A stretch of 60,770 nt of DNA from Microbulbifer thermotolerans (GTDB lineage Bacteria > Pseudomonadota > Gammaproteobacteria > Pseudomonadales > Cellvibrionaceae). The notes under the pieces are model-generated. The model saw only the letters and a program-made list of their open reading frames with translations. It was not told the DNA's origin and made no database searches. Numbering within the stretch: the first letter of the stretch is position 1; the number at the start of each line of letters is the position of its first letter. A program made the translations under genes and the position numbers. Below, in pieces: positions 60,487 through 60,770 of the stretch. The stretch covers positions 1 through 60,770 of the forward strand of contig NZ_FOKT01000013.1 of NCBI RefSeq assembly GCF_900112305.1. The letters are read 5' to 3'.

Positions 60487-60770
60487 ATGACCAAACCTAC
60501 CTTCGATATGGATGCCGCCATCAAGGCACTGCGTGAGGGCAAAGACCTCAGTGGCAAAGACGGTATCCTGACCCCACTGATCAAACAGCTTACCGAAGCG
60601 GCCATGCGGGCGGAGCTGGAGGAGCACCTCGCAAGCGAGGACAAGCCCAACCGCAAGAATGGCCATACATCTAAGACCATGAAGAGCTCCGCTGGCAGCT
60701 TTGAACTGGATACGCCGCGGGACCGTGCCGGCACCTTCGAACCGCAGATCGTCAAAAAGCATCAGACGCA
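60487..60770 (+). CDS. IS256-family transposase, N-terminal part (gene runs out to the right)
   Basis: ATG 60487 opens a frame to the end of the window (94 codons): MTKPTFDMDAAIKALREGKD, then LIKQLTEAAMRAELEEHLA, NRKNGHTSKT and FELDTPRDRAGTFEPQIVKK. This is the standard IS256 (mutator-type) transposase N-terminus. A GAGA ribosome site lies just upstream. It has the same orientation as the C-terminal part at 1-222 and a matching terminal repeat, so both are probably copies of one IS or of close relatives. Confidence 0.9.
   Translation, partial: MTKPTFDMDAAIKALREGKDLSGKDGILTPLIKQLTEAAMRAELEEHLASEDKPNRKNGHTSKTMKSSAGSFELDTPRDRAGTFEPQIVKKHQT

Noticed and set aside
60330..60755. Minus-strand ORFs at the right edge
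   Set aside because: Antisense to the well-supported IS256 transposase N-terminus and its terminal repeat.
1..60770. tRNA, rRNA or prophage genes
   Set aside because: None recognised anywhere; no integrase, capsid or tail genes and no cloverleaf sequence noticed by eye, although small RNAs cannot be excluded without a covariance search.

Overview
This window looks like a chromosomal carbohydrate-utilisation region of a marine gammaproteobacterium, most likely from the Cellvibrionales (Microbulbifer or Cellvibrio-like). The inference rests on protein style: TonB-dependent receptors without a SusD partner, secreted GH13/GH31 enzymes like those of Cellvibrio, a Caulobacter-type pentose oxidation cluster, and a tryptophan-halogenase-like protein beside a TonB receptor. 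No 16S gene or tRNA is present, so the assignment is not proven. Most of the window is moderately GC-rich. Positions 1-2,560, 23,260-24,610, 47,560-50,480 and 56,230-60,430 are visibly AT-richer and hold remnants or orphan genes.

Layout. 1-2,560: end of an IS256-family element with a duplicated right end, then broken genes (a DUF6988-like piece, a frameshifted membrane protein, a truncated lipoprotein, a RAYT transposase tail) and one intact NERD-domain gene. 2,812-5,355: secreted GH3 exo-beta-glucosidase. 5,783-14,989: an oxidative pentose (Weimberg-type) cluster, xylD-xylA-xylX-xylC-transporter on the minus strand, a LacI-family regulator, and a divergent SDR dehydrogenase, with two identical 14-bp LacI-type operators (TGTAAACGTTTACA). 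15,058-46,172: a large alpha-glucan locus with an MFS maltose-type transporter, six GH13 enzymes (two cyclomaltodextrinase/neopullulanase-like, a lipoprotein amylase, an AHA-type alpha-amylase, a MalS-like amylase, a CGTase-like enzyme with CBM20), a GH31 alpha-transglucosylase/glucosidase, a TonB receptor, a halogenase-like flavoprotein, glucokinase and a Na+/glucose symporter. A SASA esterase, a DUF3014 protein and a UspE-like protein sit among them. A GH81-CBM6 laminarinase and a divergent membrane-bound AraC regulator close the block. 48,094-50,475: Tat-exported PhoD-like lipoprotein. 50,834-56,191: Bcr/CflA transporter and glcDEF glycolate oxidase. 56,236-60,086: orphan low-GC genes and a type I secretion (HlyD) fragment cut off by an IS30 remnant. 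60,435 to the end: the start of another IS256-family element in the same orientation as the one at the left edge.

How it works together. Outer-membrane and extracellular amylases and the CGTase-like enzyme would cut starch or glycogen. The TonB receptor would import maltodextrins, periplasmic GH13/GH31 enzymes would shorten them, and the MFS transporter and Na+/glucose symporter would bring sugars to cytoplasmic glucokinase. Sequences matching the E. coli MalT box (GGGGA(G/T)GAGG) lie about 62-68 bp before the start codons of several of these genes, which suggests a MalT-type activator encoded outside the window. Three full-length 220-bp palindromic, MITE-like repeats, plus degenerate copies, are scattered through the glycan and glycolate regions.
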